Notes: generated by a model not told the origin, from the letters alone. Positions 35,492-43,925 are shown, numbered from the stretch's first letter. The stretch is DNA of 64,000 bases from Bradyrhizobium lupini (GCF_040939785.1 NZ_CP162553.1:3968001-4032000), one strand, 5' to 3'. A program made the numbers and translations.

Positions 35492-35563
35492 CCCGCATGA
35501 GCGAAGCGACATGCGGGGACTCGCGCAAGAATCCCGGGTGTCGCTTCGCTCACCCGGGCTACA
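35488..35563. repeat. REP-like palindrome, family 1
   Basis: Arms GTAGCCCGCATGAGCGAAGC and GCTTCGCTCACCCGGGCTAC. The TAG of the upstream gene is inside the left arm. It resembles 19182-19261 and lies between convergent genes. Confidence 0.8.
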
Positions 35564-35595
35564 AGATTGCTCCCACAAGAGAAGGAAAAAGGCGT

Positions 35596-36783
35596 CTACA
35601 CCGCCACCTCTTCGCCGAGATACGCGACCGCTGCCTCAAGCCCGCCTTTGCCGTGCGGGATCTTCAGCGCGTTCAGCCCGATCTCGATCACGCCCAACGT
35701 GCCGAGCAGCATCGGGGCGTTGACGTGGCCCATATGGGCGATGCGGAAGGCTTGTCCCGAGAGATCGCCGATGCCGGTGCCGAGCACGACGCCGCACTTC
35801 TCCTTGCAATAGCGTTGCAGGATTGCCGGATCGTGGCCGTTGCTCATGGTCACCGTGGTCACGGTGTTGGAGCGTTCGCTGGCTTCGGCGACGTTGAAGC
35901 CGAGCACCTGGCCTTCCGACCACGCGCCGACCGCGCGGCGTGCGGCCTCGCCGAGCAGGCTGTGACGTCGGAAGGCGTTCTCCAGTCCTTCCTCGTGCAG
36001 CAGGTCAATGGCCTGGCGCAGCGCGAACAGCAGATGCACCGGCGCGGTGCCGGCATATTTGCGATAGTGCTCGCTGCCCTCGCGCTCGCTCCAGCTCCAA
36101 TAGGGCGTGCTCATGTTGGCGGTCTTCTGCACCTCGCGCGCGCGCGCGTTGGCCGCGACGAAGCCGAGGCCGGGCGGCGTCATCAGGCCCTTTTGCGAGC
36201 CCGACATCGCGACGTCGATGCCCCATTTGTCCATCTCGAACGGCATGCAGCCGAGCGAGGCCACAGTGTCGACCATGTACAGCGCCGGATGGCCGCTGGC
36301 CTTGATCGCCTTGCCAATCGCCTCGATGTCGTTCTGCACGCCTGAGGCGGTGTCGACCTGGACGACGACGACGGCCTTGATGGTGTGCTCCTTGTCGCGG
36401 CGCAGGCGCTCCTCGACCTCGTGCGGCCGCACCGCGCGTCGCCAGTCGCCCTTGAGCACCTCGACCTCGGCACCCATCAGCGCCGCGGCATGGCCCCAGC
36501 CGATCGCGAACCGTCCGCTTTCGAGCACCAGCACCTTGTCGCCGCGCGACAGCACGTTGCTCAATGCTGCTTCCCAGGCGCCGTGACCGTTGGCGATGTA
36601 GATGTAGGACTTGCCCTTGGTGGCAAACAGTTTCGAGATGTCACTGAGCAGGCTCTCGGTCAGATCGGTCATCTGTTTGGAGTAGATGTCGATCGCCGGA
36701 CGATGCATCGCCCGCAGCACCTCGTCGGGCATATTGGTGGGCCCGGGGATGGCCAGAAATTCCCGGCCCGCGCGAACGGTCAT
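35596..36783 (-). CDS. Class V aminotransferase, serine-glyoxylate/alanine-glyoxylate type
   Basis: 395 aa. N-terminal IPGPTNMPDEVLRAM; PLP-binding Lys in MSGSQKGLMTPPGLGFVA; NGHGAWEAALSNVLSRGDKV and VDTVASLGCMPFEMD are standard for the SgaA/AGXT group. It transfers an amino group from serine (or alanine) to glyoxylate, linking one-carbon or photorespiratory-type metabolism. AAGGA is seen upstream of ATG 36783. Other serine-cycle genes are not in the window, so the physiological substrate is inferred. Confidence 0.9.
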   Translation of the reverse strand: MTVRAGREFLAIPGPTNMPDEVLRAMHRPAIDIYSKQMTDLTESLLSDISKLFATKGKSYIYIANGHGAWEAALSNVLSRGDKVLVLESGRFAIGWGHAAALMGAEVEVLKGDWRRAVRPHEVEERLRRDKEHTIKAVVVVQVDTASGVQNDIEAIGKAIKASGHPALYMVDTVASLGCMPFEMDKWGIDVAMSGSQKGLMTPPGLGFVAANARAREVQKTANMSTPYWSWSEREGSEHYRKYAGTAPVHLLFALRQAIDLLHEEGLENAFRRHSLLGEAARRAVGAWSEGQVLGFNVAEASERSNTVTTVTMSNGHDPAILQRYCKEKCGVVLGTGIGDLSGQAFRIAHMGHVNAPMLLGTLGVIEIGLNALKIPHGKGGLEAAVAYLGEEVAV

Positions 36784-36890
36784 TGCTGTTGGTCCTTGTT
36801 GCCTGAGAATAGGATGGTAGGTCGCTGATTCACACTTTTACGCGGCGCCGCGGTGCAAGAAAAGGCCGGAAAACGCAGGTCTGACGTGGG

Positions 36891-37631
36891 TTATCTCTTA
36901 GTCTCGCGGCAGCCCGCATCTTCGGCTTCCTCCACCGAGCAGAACCAGCGCGTGCCCTTGCTGATCTTCATCTTGATCTGCGCATACCAGCGGCTGGTCG
37001 GCCGGTGATAGATGCACTCGCCGGCGCTGTTGACGTTGCCCTTGATGGTGCAGTCCGGCGAGGGCGCGACCGGGCCCGAAGCCGAAGCGAGCAGGATCGC
37101 ATGTGCGCCATCGGGCGGCTTGGTGGCGCCGAGGATGGTGGTCTTCTTGTTGCGCTCGCGCCAGTCCCAGGGCGCGATGAAGGCGCCTTGCCACATGCCG
37201 GCTTTTGCCTCCCGCGCGGCGGCATCATCGGCTTCGTAGTCGCGCGAGACGCGGGTGTAGGCCAGCGCCCAGCCTGCGCGCACCAGCCATTTCTGGATAT
37301 CCTCGCCGCCGACGTCGCAGCGCGCCACGGTGCGGCCGCGCCGGTCGATCGACCGCGCATGGCAGACCCAGGTCTTGCCGTCGGCGTATTTGGCGAGCTC
37401 GTCGCGGGCCGCTATGCCGCAGGTCCAGCGCTCGCCCTTGTTGTTGAGGCAGAGCTGGTCGACCGCGGGGGCGTCGATGCCGCCGAGCCTGATCCGCGTG
37501 TTGCCGATCACCACCGCGTCGCCGGCGCGGACCTTCGCTGTGCCGGTGATGTCGGCGGCCCGCGCCGGCGATGGCAAGCCGGACAAGGAGAAGCCAAGCA
37601 ATGACAGCGCAATCAGGGGTTTTCGCAACAT
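36891..37631 (-). CDS. Secreted thermonuclease-like (SNase-fold) protein
   Basis: 246 aa from ATG 37631, which gives a signal peptide (LIALSLLGFSLSGLPSPARA). An SNase-like OB fold spans ~26-150: RAGDAVVIGNTRIRLGGIDA resembles the nuclease beta barrel, and GRTVARCDVGGEDIQKWLVR with WALAYTRVSRDYEADDAAAR the helix region. The catalytic Arg/Glu of staphylococcal nuclease cannot be confirmed by eye (RLGGIDAP keeps the Arg-x-x-x-x-Asp strand). The C-terminal part (Cys-rich, ending WFCSVEEAEDAGCRETK) is extra. Enzyme activity is uncertain. Confidence 0.78.
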   Translation of the reverse strand: MLRKPLIALSLLGFSLSGLPSPARAADITGTAKVRAGDAVVIGNTRIRLGGIDAPAVDQLCLNNKGERWTCGIAARDELAKYADGKTWVCHARSIDRRGRTVARCDVGGEDIQKWLVRAGWALAYTRVSRDYEADDAAAREAKAGMWQGAFIAPWDWRERNKKTTILGATKPPDGAHAILLASASGPVAPSPDCTIKGNVNSAGECIYHRPTSRWYAQIKMKISKGTRWFCSVEEAEDAGCRETKR

Positions 37632-37750
37632 GCCGGCCCGCGTGTGATGAAAACTGCGATAGACCTCGCAATTGTGGTCGGCTTTTGTCCGCTCGGCCAG
37701 CATATGCCTGGCAATTGGGCTTTCAACTTCCTGTCATCGGGCGAAGTTTA

Positions 37751-37838
37751 GTAGGGTGGGTTAGCCGAAGGCGTAACCCACCTCTTTCGTCTCCACGGCG
37801 GCAGAAGTGGTGGGTTACGCTTCGCTAACCCACCCTGC
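37751..37838. repeat. REP-like palindrome, family 3
   Basis: Two arms, TAGGGTGGGTTAGCCGAAGG and the near-complementary GGGTTACGCTTCGCTAACCC, flank a 26-nt loop. It lies between two leftward genes. Arms are GGTGGGTTA-type, unlike the CCGGGC-type families. Confidence 0.8.
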
Positions 37839-37844
37839 GCAACC

Positions 37845-39572
37845 TCATCCCCGCGCCATCGCCCGCTTGGCCACCGCCAGCGCCATCAGCACGAACGCCG
37901 ACGTGACCTCCGGACCGCCCACCAGGATCCGCGTCGGCGTCTTCATCTTGTTCCACTCATAGGCGCGGAACGGGCCGCGGCGGCTGCCTTCGCCGACGCT
38001 CGCGACGATCACGTTCAGCGCCGGCGCAAAGGCGCGCGGGTCGGCGCCGAGATGGCCGAGCGCGATCAGGGCGAGCGCTGCGTCGAACACGTTCATTTCG
38101 GCGGCCATCAACTCGCCCTTGACGTAGGAGAGCACGCGGTGGCGGATGAAATCGAAATCGCCGTCGGGATCGATGATCGCCTGCGCCGCCAGCGGCAGCG
38201 CCAGGAAGGCAGCATAGCAGCGACCGAAATAGGCGCTGTAAAGCTCAGGCAAATAGTAGATATGCGAGCGCGGATTGGCGAAGGCGCCGCTCGCCGCCAG
38301 CCGCTTCTGGAAGCCGAGGATGCGATGCACGGTGGCGAGCCGCGCCGGCGTCTCCAATACTTTCCAGCGCGCGAGGTTGCGAAAGCTGACCTCGAGAATG
38401 TCGAGATTGAGCGTCGGATCGAGATCATTGCCATAGGGCCGCTCGCCCTTGAGATTGTCGATCCAGGTCGCAACCCCGCCCTCGTAATCGATATTGTCGT
38501 TGATCGGCACGGTCACGCGCGGCTCGTTGACGCCGGCGCGCACCTGATAGCCGGCATAGAAATCCAGCAGCGGCTGGTCGAGGATCGGATCGGTGCAGCC
38601 GGCCTGCGTCGCCGCGGAGATCGAGCACGCCGTGGTGTCGCAATCCGGCACGTAGACGCCGAAGCCGAGGTCCTGCTTGATCTGGGCGAAGTAGCGTGAG
38701 AAGCGCGGATGCGGTGCCGGCGCGAGCGCGGTGATGACGTTGAACCGCGCCCCGTCGATGCCCTCGACCTCTTCGCGGCTGATGTTGACGCAGAAATCGA
38801 CCATGTCGGCAACCGCGCGCTCCGCCGCCATCTTGTCGGAGAGCGAGGCGAGACCGGTCTCAACGTAGCTCAACAGCGCCTCGATGAAGAACGCGTCGTA
38901 ATAGGCCGAGCGGTGGCGGATCTGCACCGGCTCCCACATCGGTTCGGCAACCCCTCGCCAGGGCGGATTGACGACCGCGCGCGCCGGCGATCGCGCGATG
39001 AAGACACGGGCGAGGTTGAACAGCAGCGAGGAGTTCTTGTAGCCGCGCGCGTTGAGACCCGTGAGCGCCATGGTCAGCTCTCGGCCGCGGAAATCGGGAT
39101 CGCCGATCAGGTTGAACGCGGCGTAGGTCGGCAGAAAGCCATTTTTGCGGTACGAGCCCAGCAGATGCTGCGCGCAGTCGCGGATCACGCCGTCGATCTG
39201 CGATTGTTGCGGCATGGCGCCGGTGAACATGGCCGGCGGCGGCTTGGGATGATCCAGCGCGATGCTGTCGACGAGATCGGCGACGGGCTGGCCGACCGCC
39301 GCCCAATTGGGCTCGGCCTCGTCGCGGGCGCGCACCAGGGCCTGGCGCAGCCGGGCCAGTTTGCCTTCGTCGCGCAGCTCGGGCAGCCCGGCCCGGCGGA
39401 GCAGTACCCGCAGTGCGGGATTGCCGAGCGCGGTCTTGTAGAACTTGGGCAGATGCGGATCGCCGCTGGCCGCAACAGACAGTACTGGATCGCAGACGTC
39501 GTAAAGCGAGGGGCCGTCCTTCCGCGCGGTCAGCGCCCGGCAGGCGGCGCCGGCAAAATATTGAAAGCTCAT
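37845..39572 (-). CDS. Unrecognised 575-aa protein with a CRP-type site upstream
   Basis: No family recognised. Start ATG 39572 is chosen over a longer frame because AGG lies 8 nt upstream and the extra N-terminal stretch is Pro/Arg-rich and unlike the body. There is no signal peptide or membrane helix. The sequence is helix-rich with many paired aromatic and acidic residues (WEPVQIRHRSAYYDAFFIEA; PEPLYSAYF-like segments), reminiscent of an alpha-helical toroid enzyme (glycosidase or terpene cyclase), but I cannot support that. A perfect CRP operator lies 112 bp upstream of the start, placing it under probable cAMP control. Confidence 0.7.
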   Translation of the reverse strand: MSFQYFAGAACRALTARKDGPSLYDVCDPVLSVAASGDPHLPKFYKTALGNPALRVLLRRAGLPELRDEGKLARLRQALVRARDEAEPNWAAVGQPVADLVDSIALDHPKPPPAMFTGAMPQQSQIDGVIRDCAQHLLGSYRKNGFLPTYAAFNLIGDPDFRGRELTMALTGLNARGYKNSSLLFNLARVFIARSPARAVVNPPWRGVAEPMWEPVQIRHRSAYYDAFFIEALLSYVETGLASLSDKMAAERAVADMVDFCVNISREEVEGIDGARFNVITALAPAPHPRFSRYFAQIKQDLGFGVYVPDCDTTACSISAATQAGCTDPILDQPLLDFYAGYQVRAGVNEPRVTVPINDNIDYEGGVATWIDNLKGERPYGNDLDPTLNLDILEVSFRNLARWKVLETPARLATVHRILGFQKRLAASGAFANPRSHIYYLPELYSAYFGRCYAAFLALPLAAQAIIDPDGDFDFIRHRVLSYVKGELMAAEMNVFDAALALIALGHLGADPRAFAPALNVIVASVGEGSRRGPFRAYEWNKMKTPTRILVGGPEVTSAFVLMALAVAKRAMARG

Positions 39573-39683
39573 GAAATAACCTGGTCGCGGGAATTGGCCG
39601 GGGGGCCGGCCGGCGCGCTCCCAGCCGCGCGCCACCCCCTGCAAGTCGTTGAAAAAGCTACCCGGATTCGCAGGAAATACAAA

Positions 39684-39699
39684 TGTGATGAGGGTCACA
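39684..39699. promoter_or_regulatory. CRP-type operator, perfect TGTGA-N6-TCACA
   Basis: TGTGA (39684-39688), six bases, TCACA (39695-39699). It lies 112 bp before the 575-aa gene and ~300 bp before the caspase-like gene. Position fits activation of the leftward gene. Confidence 0.7.
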
Positions 39700-39876
39700 G
39701 AAAAAGCCGGCACGAAGCCTGCATAATCAGGCTCCGGAAGGCTACGGGGACGCAAAAAAATCACACATTGGGCAGCACAAATTAGTTCATGTTTCCAGAG
39801 GCTTAGCTCAAATTTTCGGCGATCTATTGCCGGGGAGGCGATATCCGGTTAAGGCTTTGTTTGGTGCGGCGCCGCA

Positions 39877-39906
39877 AATTGCGCGCAATTCGGGGGCACA
39901 CCCCCG
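39877..39906. repeat. 14-bp palindrome plus adjacent hairpin
   Basis: AATTGCGCGCAATT is a perfect palindrome, immediately followed by CGGGGG-CACA-CCCCCG. They lie ~90 bp before the caspase-like gene. Either could be an operator or a hairpin. Confidence 0.5.
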
Positions 39907-39997
39907 GCCAATCCCTCAAACCCAAAGACGCTATCGCGCTACTCAAACAGTGTGCGCGTGTTTGGCTGGTCTTTGGCACTGACAGGAATGACGCGAG

Positions 39998-40846
39998 ATG
40001 AATGTAACGCAGCTCGACATTTCCCGACGCACGATCGCGGTGGCCGCAGCCCTCATCGGCACGGTCTCGCTCGTGATCGGCGCCCATGCTGCCCTCAACA
40101 TGCGGGCGCTCGATGCCGCCAAGGCCGTCTCGACCGACCAGGTCACCGGCTCGATCGGCCAAGCCTCGCGTCTCGCCCTCGTCATCGGCAATGGGCACTA
40201 CCCCGACGCCAGCGCGCCGCTGACGCAGTCGATCAACGACGCCCGCGCGCTGTCCTCGTCGCTGCGCAAGAACGGTTTTGACGTCGACATGGTGGAAGAC
40301 GCGACCAAGGACGACATGGTCCGCGCCGTCAATCGCCTGAAGTCCCGGATCAAGCCCGACACCGTCGTCATGCTGTTCTTCGGCGGCTACGGCGTGCAGG
40401 CCGGCCGCGAGAGCTACATGCTGCCGGTCGATGCCGTGATCTGGAAGGAAAGCGATGTCCGCCGTCACGGCGTCTCCATCGAGGGCGTGCTCGACATGAT
40501 GAAGGAGCAGGGCGCCAAGGCCAAGCTCGTCGTGGTCGACGCCTCCCGCCGCAATCCCTATGAGCGCCGCTTCCGCTCCTACAGCCACGGCCTCGCGCCG
40601 ATCAGCGCGACGGACAATGCGCTGATCCTCTCCTCGGCTTCGCCGGGCAAGGTCGTCGACGACGGCAAGGGCGAGCACAGCGTGCTGGTCAGCGAGTTCC
40701 TCAACAACCTCAATACGCAGGGCAGCGCCGAGAGCGTCTTCAACAAGACCCGCCTTGCCATCTCCCGCGCCAGCGAAGGCGACCAGGTCCCGACCGTCTC
40801 CTCCTCGCTGCTCGAGGACGTCCATTTCGGCGAAGCCGGCGGCTAG
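39998..40846 (+). CDS. Caspase-fold (peptidase C14) protein lacking catalytic residues
   Basis: 282 aa. N-terminal signal anchor at ~13-33 (IAVAAALIGTVSLVIGAHAA), then a p20-like caspase domain: LALVIGNGHYPDASAPL, NDARALSSSLRKNGFDVDMV. The catalytic His region, normally FxxSGHG, reads LFFGGYGVQAGRESYMLPVD with Tyr at 131. The catalytic Cys region, normally DACR, reads VVDASRRNP with Ser at 183. Both residues of the dyad are therefore replaced, so proteolysis is unlikely. Inference: a structural or regulatory pseudo-enzyme with a periplasmic domain. It is preceded by a palindrome-rich spacer. Confidence 0.9.
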   Translation: MNVTQLDISRRTIAVAAALIGTVSLVIGAHAALNMRALDAAKAVSTDQVTGSIGQASRLALVIGNGHYPDASAPLTQSINDARALSSSLRKNGFDVDMVEDATKDDMVRAVNRLKSRIKPDTVVMLFFGGYGVQAGRESYMLPVDAVIWKESDVRRHGVSIEGVLDMMKEQGAKAKLVVVDASRRNPYERRFRSYSHGLAPISATDNALILSSASPGKVVDDGKGEHSVLVSEFLNNLNTQGSAESVFNKTRLAISRASEGDQVPTVSSSLLEDVHFGEAGG

Positions 40847-40869
40847 TTTTTCTTAGGTTCTGCGAAGTC

Positions 40870-41006
40870 TCGTGCCCCGGACGCGGCGCATCATGCAATG
40901 ATGCGACGCAGAGCCGGGGCTTAGTTTTTAAGCTTATCGCTTGGACGAGAGATGGGTCCGGCTCTGCGCGGCAGGTCACACGCTGCGGCGCGTCCGGGAC
41001 ACGAGC
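40870..41006. repeat. Long imperfect palindrome, family 4 (REP-like)
   Basis: The outer arms CTCGTGCCCCGGACGCGGCG and CGCGTCCGGGACACGAG are near complements about 110 nt apart, with internal inverted repeats. It lies between the convergent caspase-like and membrane-fusion-protein genes. Confidence 0.7.
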
Positions 41007-41010
41007 AATC

Positions 41011-41898
41011 CTACTTCGCCGCTTCCGTGGCCATCACCGTGCGCACCGGATCTCCTTCGCGCAGCAGCGCGCCGGCGCGGGCGACGACGATATCGCCCTC
41101 GTTGAGGCCGTCGCGAATCTCGATATTGCCGCCCGACATCAGTCCGACCTCGACGCGCTTGGTCTCGACGCGGTTGCGGCGGATCACCTGCACGACGGTG
41201 CCGGCGGAGGAATACTGCACCGAGGTCAGCGGCACCGCGACGTTGCAGCTCTGGCCCGACTTGATCAGTGCGCGCCCGCTCGCATTCAGCAACAGCCGCT
41301 TCTGCGAGGAGATGCCGATATAGACCATGCCCTGCTGGATGTTCGGCTCGACCGTCGGGCCGATGCGGCGCACCTTGCCGTCGATATCGCCGGCGCCGGC
41401 GATGCGCACGGTCGCCACCTGGTTGACCGCGAGCTTGCGCATATCGCTGGTCGCGACGAGGGCGACGAGATCGTACTCGCTGCGCGCCACGATCGTGAAC
41501 AGCGCCTCGCCCTTGGCGGAGGCGAGGTTGCCGATCTGCGCGGTCGACGTCGCGATCACGCCTGCCACGGGGGCGGTGACCTGAAGCGTGCCGCCCTCGG
41601 GCAGTGCCAGCCGCGCCAGCACCCGGCCTGCGGTGGTGGTGTCGCCGGCTTCCGCCAGCACCTCTGTCACCTTCAGGCCGGGCCGCTCCGGCCGCACCGA
41701 GCTTGCCTCGCGCGCGATGATGGTGCCGGTGCCCTCGACGATGTCGGAGAAACAGGATTTTGCGACCTTCAGCACCGTGACCGCCGGCCCCTTGGGCGCG
41801 TCGTCATCGGCGGCGGCAGCGGGCTGGGCCGACAGCAACAGCAGTCCGGCGAGCGCAACGAGATGTCTGGAAACAGAACGCGCAGGCAATGATCGCAT
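41011..41898 (-). CDS. Orphan membrane-fusion (HlyD/RND adaptor) protein
   Basis: 295 aa with signal peptide (SRHLVALAGLLLLSAQPAAA). Seen: lipoyl-type half motifs around ASSVRPERPGLKVTEVLAEA and GGTLQVTAPVAGVIATSTAQ (G-x-V-x-x-V/P-G), then a beta-barrel and a C-terminal beta domain (RVEVGLMSGGNIEIRDGLNE). No inner-membrane pump or outer-membrane channel is adjacent; the nearest RND gene is at the right end of the window. It could serve a distant pump or a polysaccharide exporter. Shorter than typical 370-aa adaptors, with little alpha-hairpin. Confidence 0.85.
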   Translation of the reverse strand: MRSLPARSVSRHLVALAGLLLLSAQPAAAADDDAPKGPAVTVLKVAKSCFSDIVEGTGTIIAREASSVRPERPGLKVTEVLAEAGDTTTAGRVLARLALPEGGTLQVTAPVAGVIATSTAQIGNLASAKGEALFTIVARSEYDLVALVATSDMRKLAVNQVATVRIAGAGDIDGKVRRIGPTVEPNIQQGMVYIGISSQKRLLLNASGRALIKSGQSCNVAVPLTSVQYSSAGTVVQVIRRNRVETKRVEVGLMSGGNIEIRDGLNEGDIVVARAGALLREGDPVRTVMATEAAK

Positions 41899-42000
41899 GG
41901 GTCATTCCGGTTGGGGCCTTGACGGCCTCATCGTTAGCAGAAGCGATCGCTGCGAGCCAAGGGCACGTCAGGGCCGGCCGGATGAGAATGCCGCAGCAGC

Positions 42001-42023
42001 ACGGGCGGCGCGATGCCGCCCGT
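42001..42023. terminator. 9-bp-stem hairpin
   Basis: ACGGGCGGC / GCCGCCCGT with a 5-nt loop, between the lactonase gene and the membrane-fusion gene. It may terminate the lactonase transcript; no T-run is seen. Confidence 0.45.
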
Positions 42024-42073
42024 TGAATTAGTCGCCGCACAAGCAAAGAGGTTCGTCGGCCGCCCAACAAACG

Positions 42074-42159
42074 CGTCATGCCCGGGCTTGTCCGGGCATC
42101 CACGTTCTTTGTGCCGCGTAGCTAGGCGTGGATGGCCGGGACAAGCCCGGCCATGACGA
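42074..42159. repeat. REP-like palindrome, family 5
   Basis: Outer arms CGTCATGCCCGGGCTTGTCC and GGACAAGCCCGGCCATGACG are near reverse complements about 45 nt apart. It lies just downstream of the lactonase stop. Confidence 0.8.
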
Positions 42160-42180
42160 CGAGGAGGTACCAGCGCCCGC

Positions 42181-43305
42181 TCACGGCAGGCTCAAAAACT
42201 CCACCCAGTTCGGCTTCTTGCCGGTGGCGTAGGATTTCAGCTTGGTCAGCACCCCGCTGCTCTGGTCGATGGCATAGACCGTCATGCTGTCGGAGAGCTC
42301 GCCCACGGCGGCAAGGTAGCGCCCGCCGGGATCGATATGGAAGCCGCGTGGCTGCTTCTCGGTCGGCACGCTGCCGATGGTGGTCAGCTTGCCGGTGGTT
42401 GCATCGACCTTGTAGGCGGTGAGCGTGCTGGTGGTGCGCTCGGAGGCGTAGAGGAAACGGCCGTCGGGGGTGATTTGGATGTCGGCTGCCCAGGGCTTTC
42501 CGGTAAATCCTTCGGGCAGCGCGCTGGTGCGCTGGATCTCGTCCCATGCGCCGCCCTTGGCCTCATAGGCGAACGCCGCGACGTCGCCGTTTAGCTCGTG
42601 CAGGAGATAGACGAACTTGCCGTTGGGGTGGAACACGAAATGCCGGGGTCCCGATTTCTCCGGCACCTTGTGGGCCGGCGGATCGCTCGGCGTGAGCGTG
42701 CCGGTCGTGGCATCGAACGTGAAGGCCAGGATCTGGTCGGAGCCGAGATTGGTCGCGAACGCGAAGCGGTTGTCGGGCGAGGGCAGGAAGGCGTGCGCGT
42801 TCAGCCCGGTCGGGATCACCTGCTTCGGTTCGCCTGCGACGCCGTTGGCGAGCAGCGGATTCAGCGCGACCTTGTTGCCGCCATAGGAGGCGCTGAACAG
42901 GAATTTGCCGCCGCGGTCGATGGCGATGTAGGCCATGCTGTCGGCGAGCGGGCCGTTGCCGAGATGGCTGAGCTGGCCGGTCTTCGGATCGATCGCAAAG
43001 CTCACCGCGAGAAACGGCTGCGAGCGGACACCGGCGATCAGCACGCGATGGTCGGGCGTGATCGCGAGCGGCGTCGAGGAGCCGGGCTTTTCGACGCCGG
43101 TGAAGCCGGCCGTCTGCACGGGCGTCATCTCGCCGCTCTCGGCCATCTTGAACACGCTGATGTCGTTACTGTCGGCATTGCCGACATAGGCGAACGTCTC
43201 GGCCATGCCGGCGCGGACTCCAGAAATGAGAGTGAGGAAAGCAAGCGTGGTGGCGATCGCGGCGCGGGGTACGCCGGATCTGATGCGTCGGGTCGATCTC
43301 AACAT
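42181..43305 (-). CDS. Secreted beta-propeller lactonase-family protein
   Basis: 374 aa; AGGAGG 5 nt before ATG 43305 gives a signal peptide (AIATTLAFLTLISGVRAGMA). The rest is a seven-bladed propeller of the Lactonase (Pgl/YbhE) family, with repeated blades such as AETFAYVGNADSNDISVFKM, DKRFAFATNLGSDQILAFTF-like segments and SGPRHFVFHPNGKFVYLLHE. The family includes 6-phosphogluconolactonase and many unassigned periplasmic propellers. A signal peptide argues against a cytosolic Pgl role. Confidence 0.9.
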   Translation of the reverse strand: MLRSTRRIRSGVPRAAIATTLAFLTLISGVRAGMAETFAYVGNADSNDISVFKMAESGEMTPVQTAGFTGVEKPGSSTPLAITPDHRVLIAGVRSQPFLAVSFAIDPKTGQLSHLGNGPLADSMAYIAIDRGGKFLFSASYGGNKVALNPLLANGVAGEPKQVIPTGLNAHAFLPSPDNRFAFATNLGSDQILAFTFDATTGTLTPSDPPAHKVPEKSGPRHFVFHPNGKFVYLLHELNGDVAAFAYEAKGGAWDEIQRTSALPEGFTGKPWAADIQITPDGRFLYASERTTSTLTAYKVDATTGKLTTIGSVPTEKQPRGFHIDPGGRYLAAVGELSDSMTVYAIDQSSGVLTKLKSYATGKKPNWVEFLSLP

Positions 43306-43425
43306 GGGGTCCTCCTGGATGCCGATGCGGCATTTGTCGTTTTGCCGGCGAGGATAGCGGCAGCCGCCCCGCCGCGCCAAACTCCAATGGGGATCGATCG
43401 ATGCCGAAATGGTATCGGTGGAGGT

Positions 43426-43578
43426 CTACCGTATCGCCGCTGTGCGCGAGGGCAGATGGAGCCCGGGCCGGGTGTGGGGCGGCCCGAGCACGGTCCACAC
43501 GGTGACCGCGAGCAGCGCGCAGGTCAGGATCGTCCAGGCGACGAGTCGTTTCCGCATCAGGCCGAATCCGTCAGTCAT
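43426..43578 (-). CDS. Very small membrane protein, 50 aa
   Basis: One hydrophobic helix (LVAWTILTCALLAVTVWTVL) after a short polar N-terminus, with a Pro/Arg-rich tail. GGGAG is ~12 nt before ATG 43578. High third-position GC and a clean frame support it. No family is recognised. Confidence 0.5.
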   Translation of the reverse strand: MTDGFGLMRKRLVAWTILTCALLAVTVWTVLGPPHTRPGLHLPSRTAAIR

Positions 43579-43696
43579 ATGAAGAGAATGCTCCCGGGGA
43601 GCGGGCTTGGCGATCGTGCACTGCAAATCCGCGGCGATCCTATGAACTCGTTCACAGGCGAACCGAACCAATGCCGCGCGAGCGCATTGAACCGGC

Positions 43697-43873
43697 ATGC
43701 CCCGTGAAAACGATCTCGAAGGTAAGCCCGACATGGGCGGCAAGCATGGCGGTCAGGCCGGCCAGCCCAAGTCGCCGCCGCGCCCGCGTCAGGGCGAGCG
43801 CGATGAGGACGTCGTGGCAAAGCGCCACACCGGCCAAACCGATCCCAACTCCGCGCCGACCAAACCAAAATAG
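43697..43873 (+). CDS. Very small hydrophilic Gly/Pro-rich protein, 58 aa
   Basis: Starts at ATG 43697 and ends at TAG 43871-43873. Strongly polar and disordered by composition: many Lys, Asp, Gly, Gln and Pro (GGKHGGQAGQPKSPPRPRQG; AKRHTGQTDPNSAPTKPK). Codon usage is coding-like. No ribosome site is clear. Such hydrophilin-like small proteins are often stress-linked; that is inference here. It overlaps nothing and is 118 bp from the divergent 50-aa gene. Confidence 0.6.
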   Translation: MPRENDLEGKPDMGGKHGGQAGQPKSPPRPRQGERDEDVVAKRHTGQTDPNSAPTKPK

Positions 43874-43900
43874 CATCTCGCCCGCGCTGCACTCGCACCG

Positions 43901-43925
43901 GGAACGGCAGCCTCGTCTTGCCGTT
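43901..43925 (+). promoter_or_regulatory. Candidate EcfG (general stress) promoter
   Basis: GGAAC (43901-43905), 16 bases, CGTT (43922-43925). This matches the alphaproteobacterial EcfG consensus GGAAC-N16/17-CGTT. The -10 part lies 43 bp before the GTG of the 40-aa gene. Confidence 0.6.

Larger units (their letters stand above)
39573..39997. other. 425-bp divergent intergenic region
   Basis: It separates the 575-aa unknown gene (leftward) and the caspase-like gene (rightward). It contains a perfect CRP site (39684-39699), a 14-bp palindrome AATTGCGCGCAATT (39877-39890) and a 6-bp-stem hairpin CGGGGG-CACA-CCCCCG (39891-39906). I see no further gene. Confidence 0.6.
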
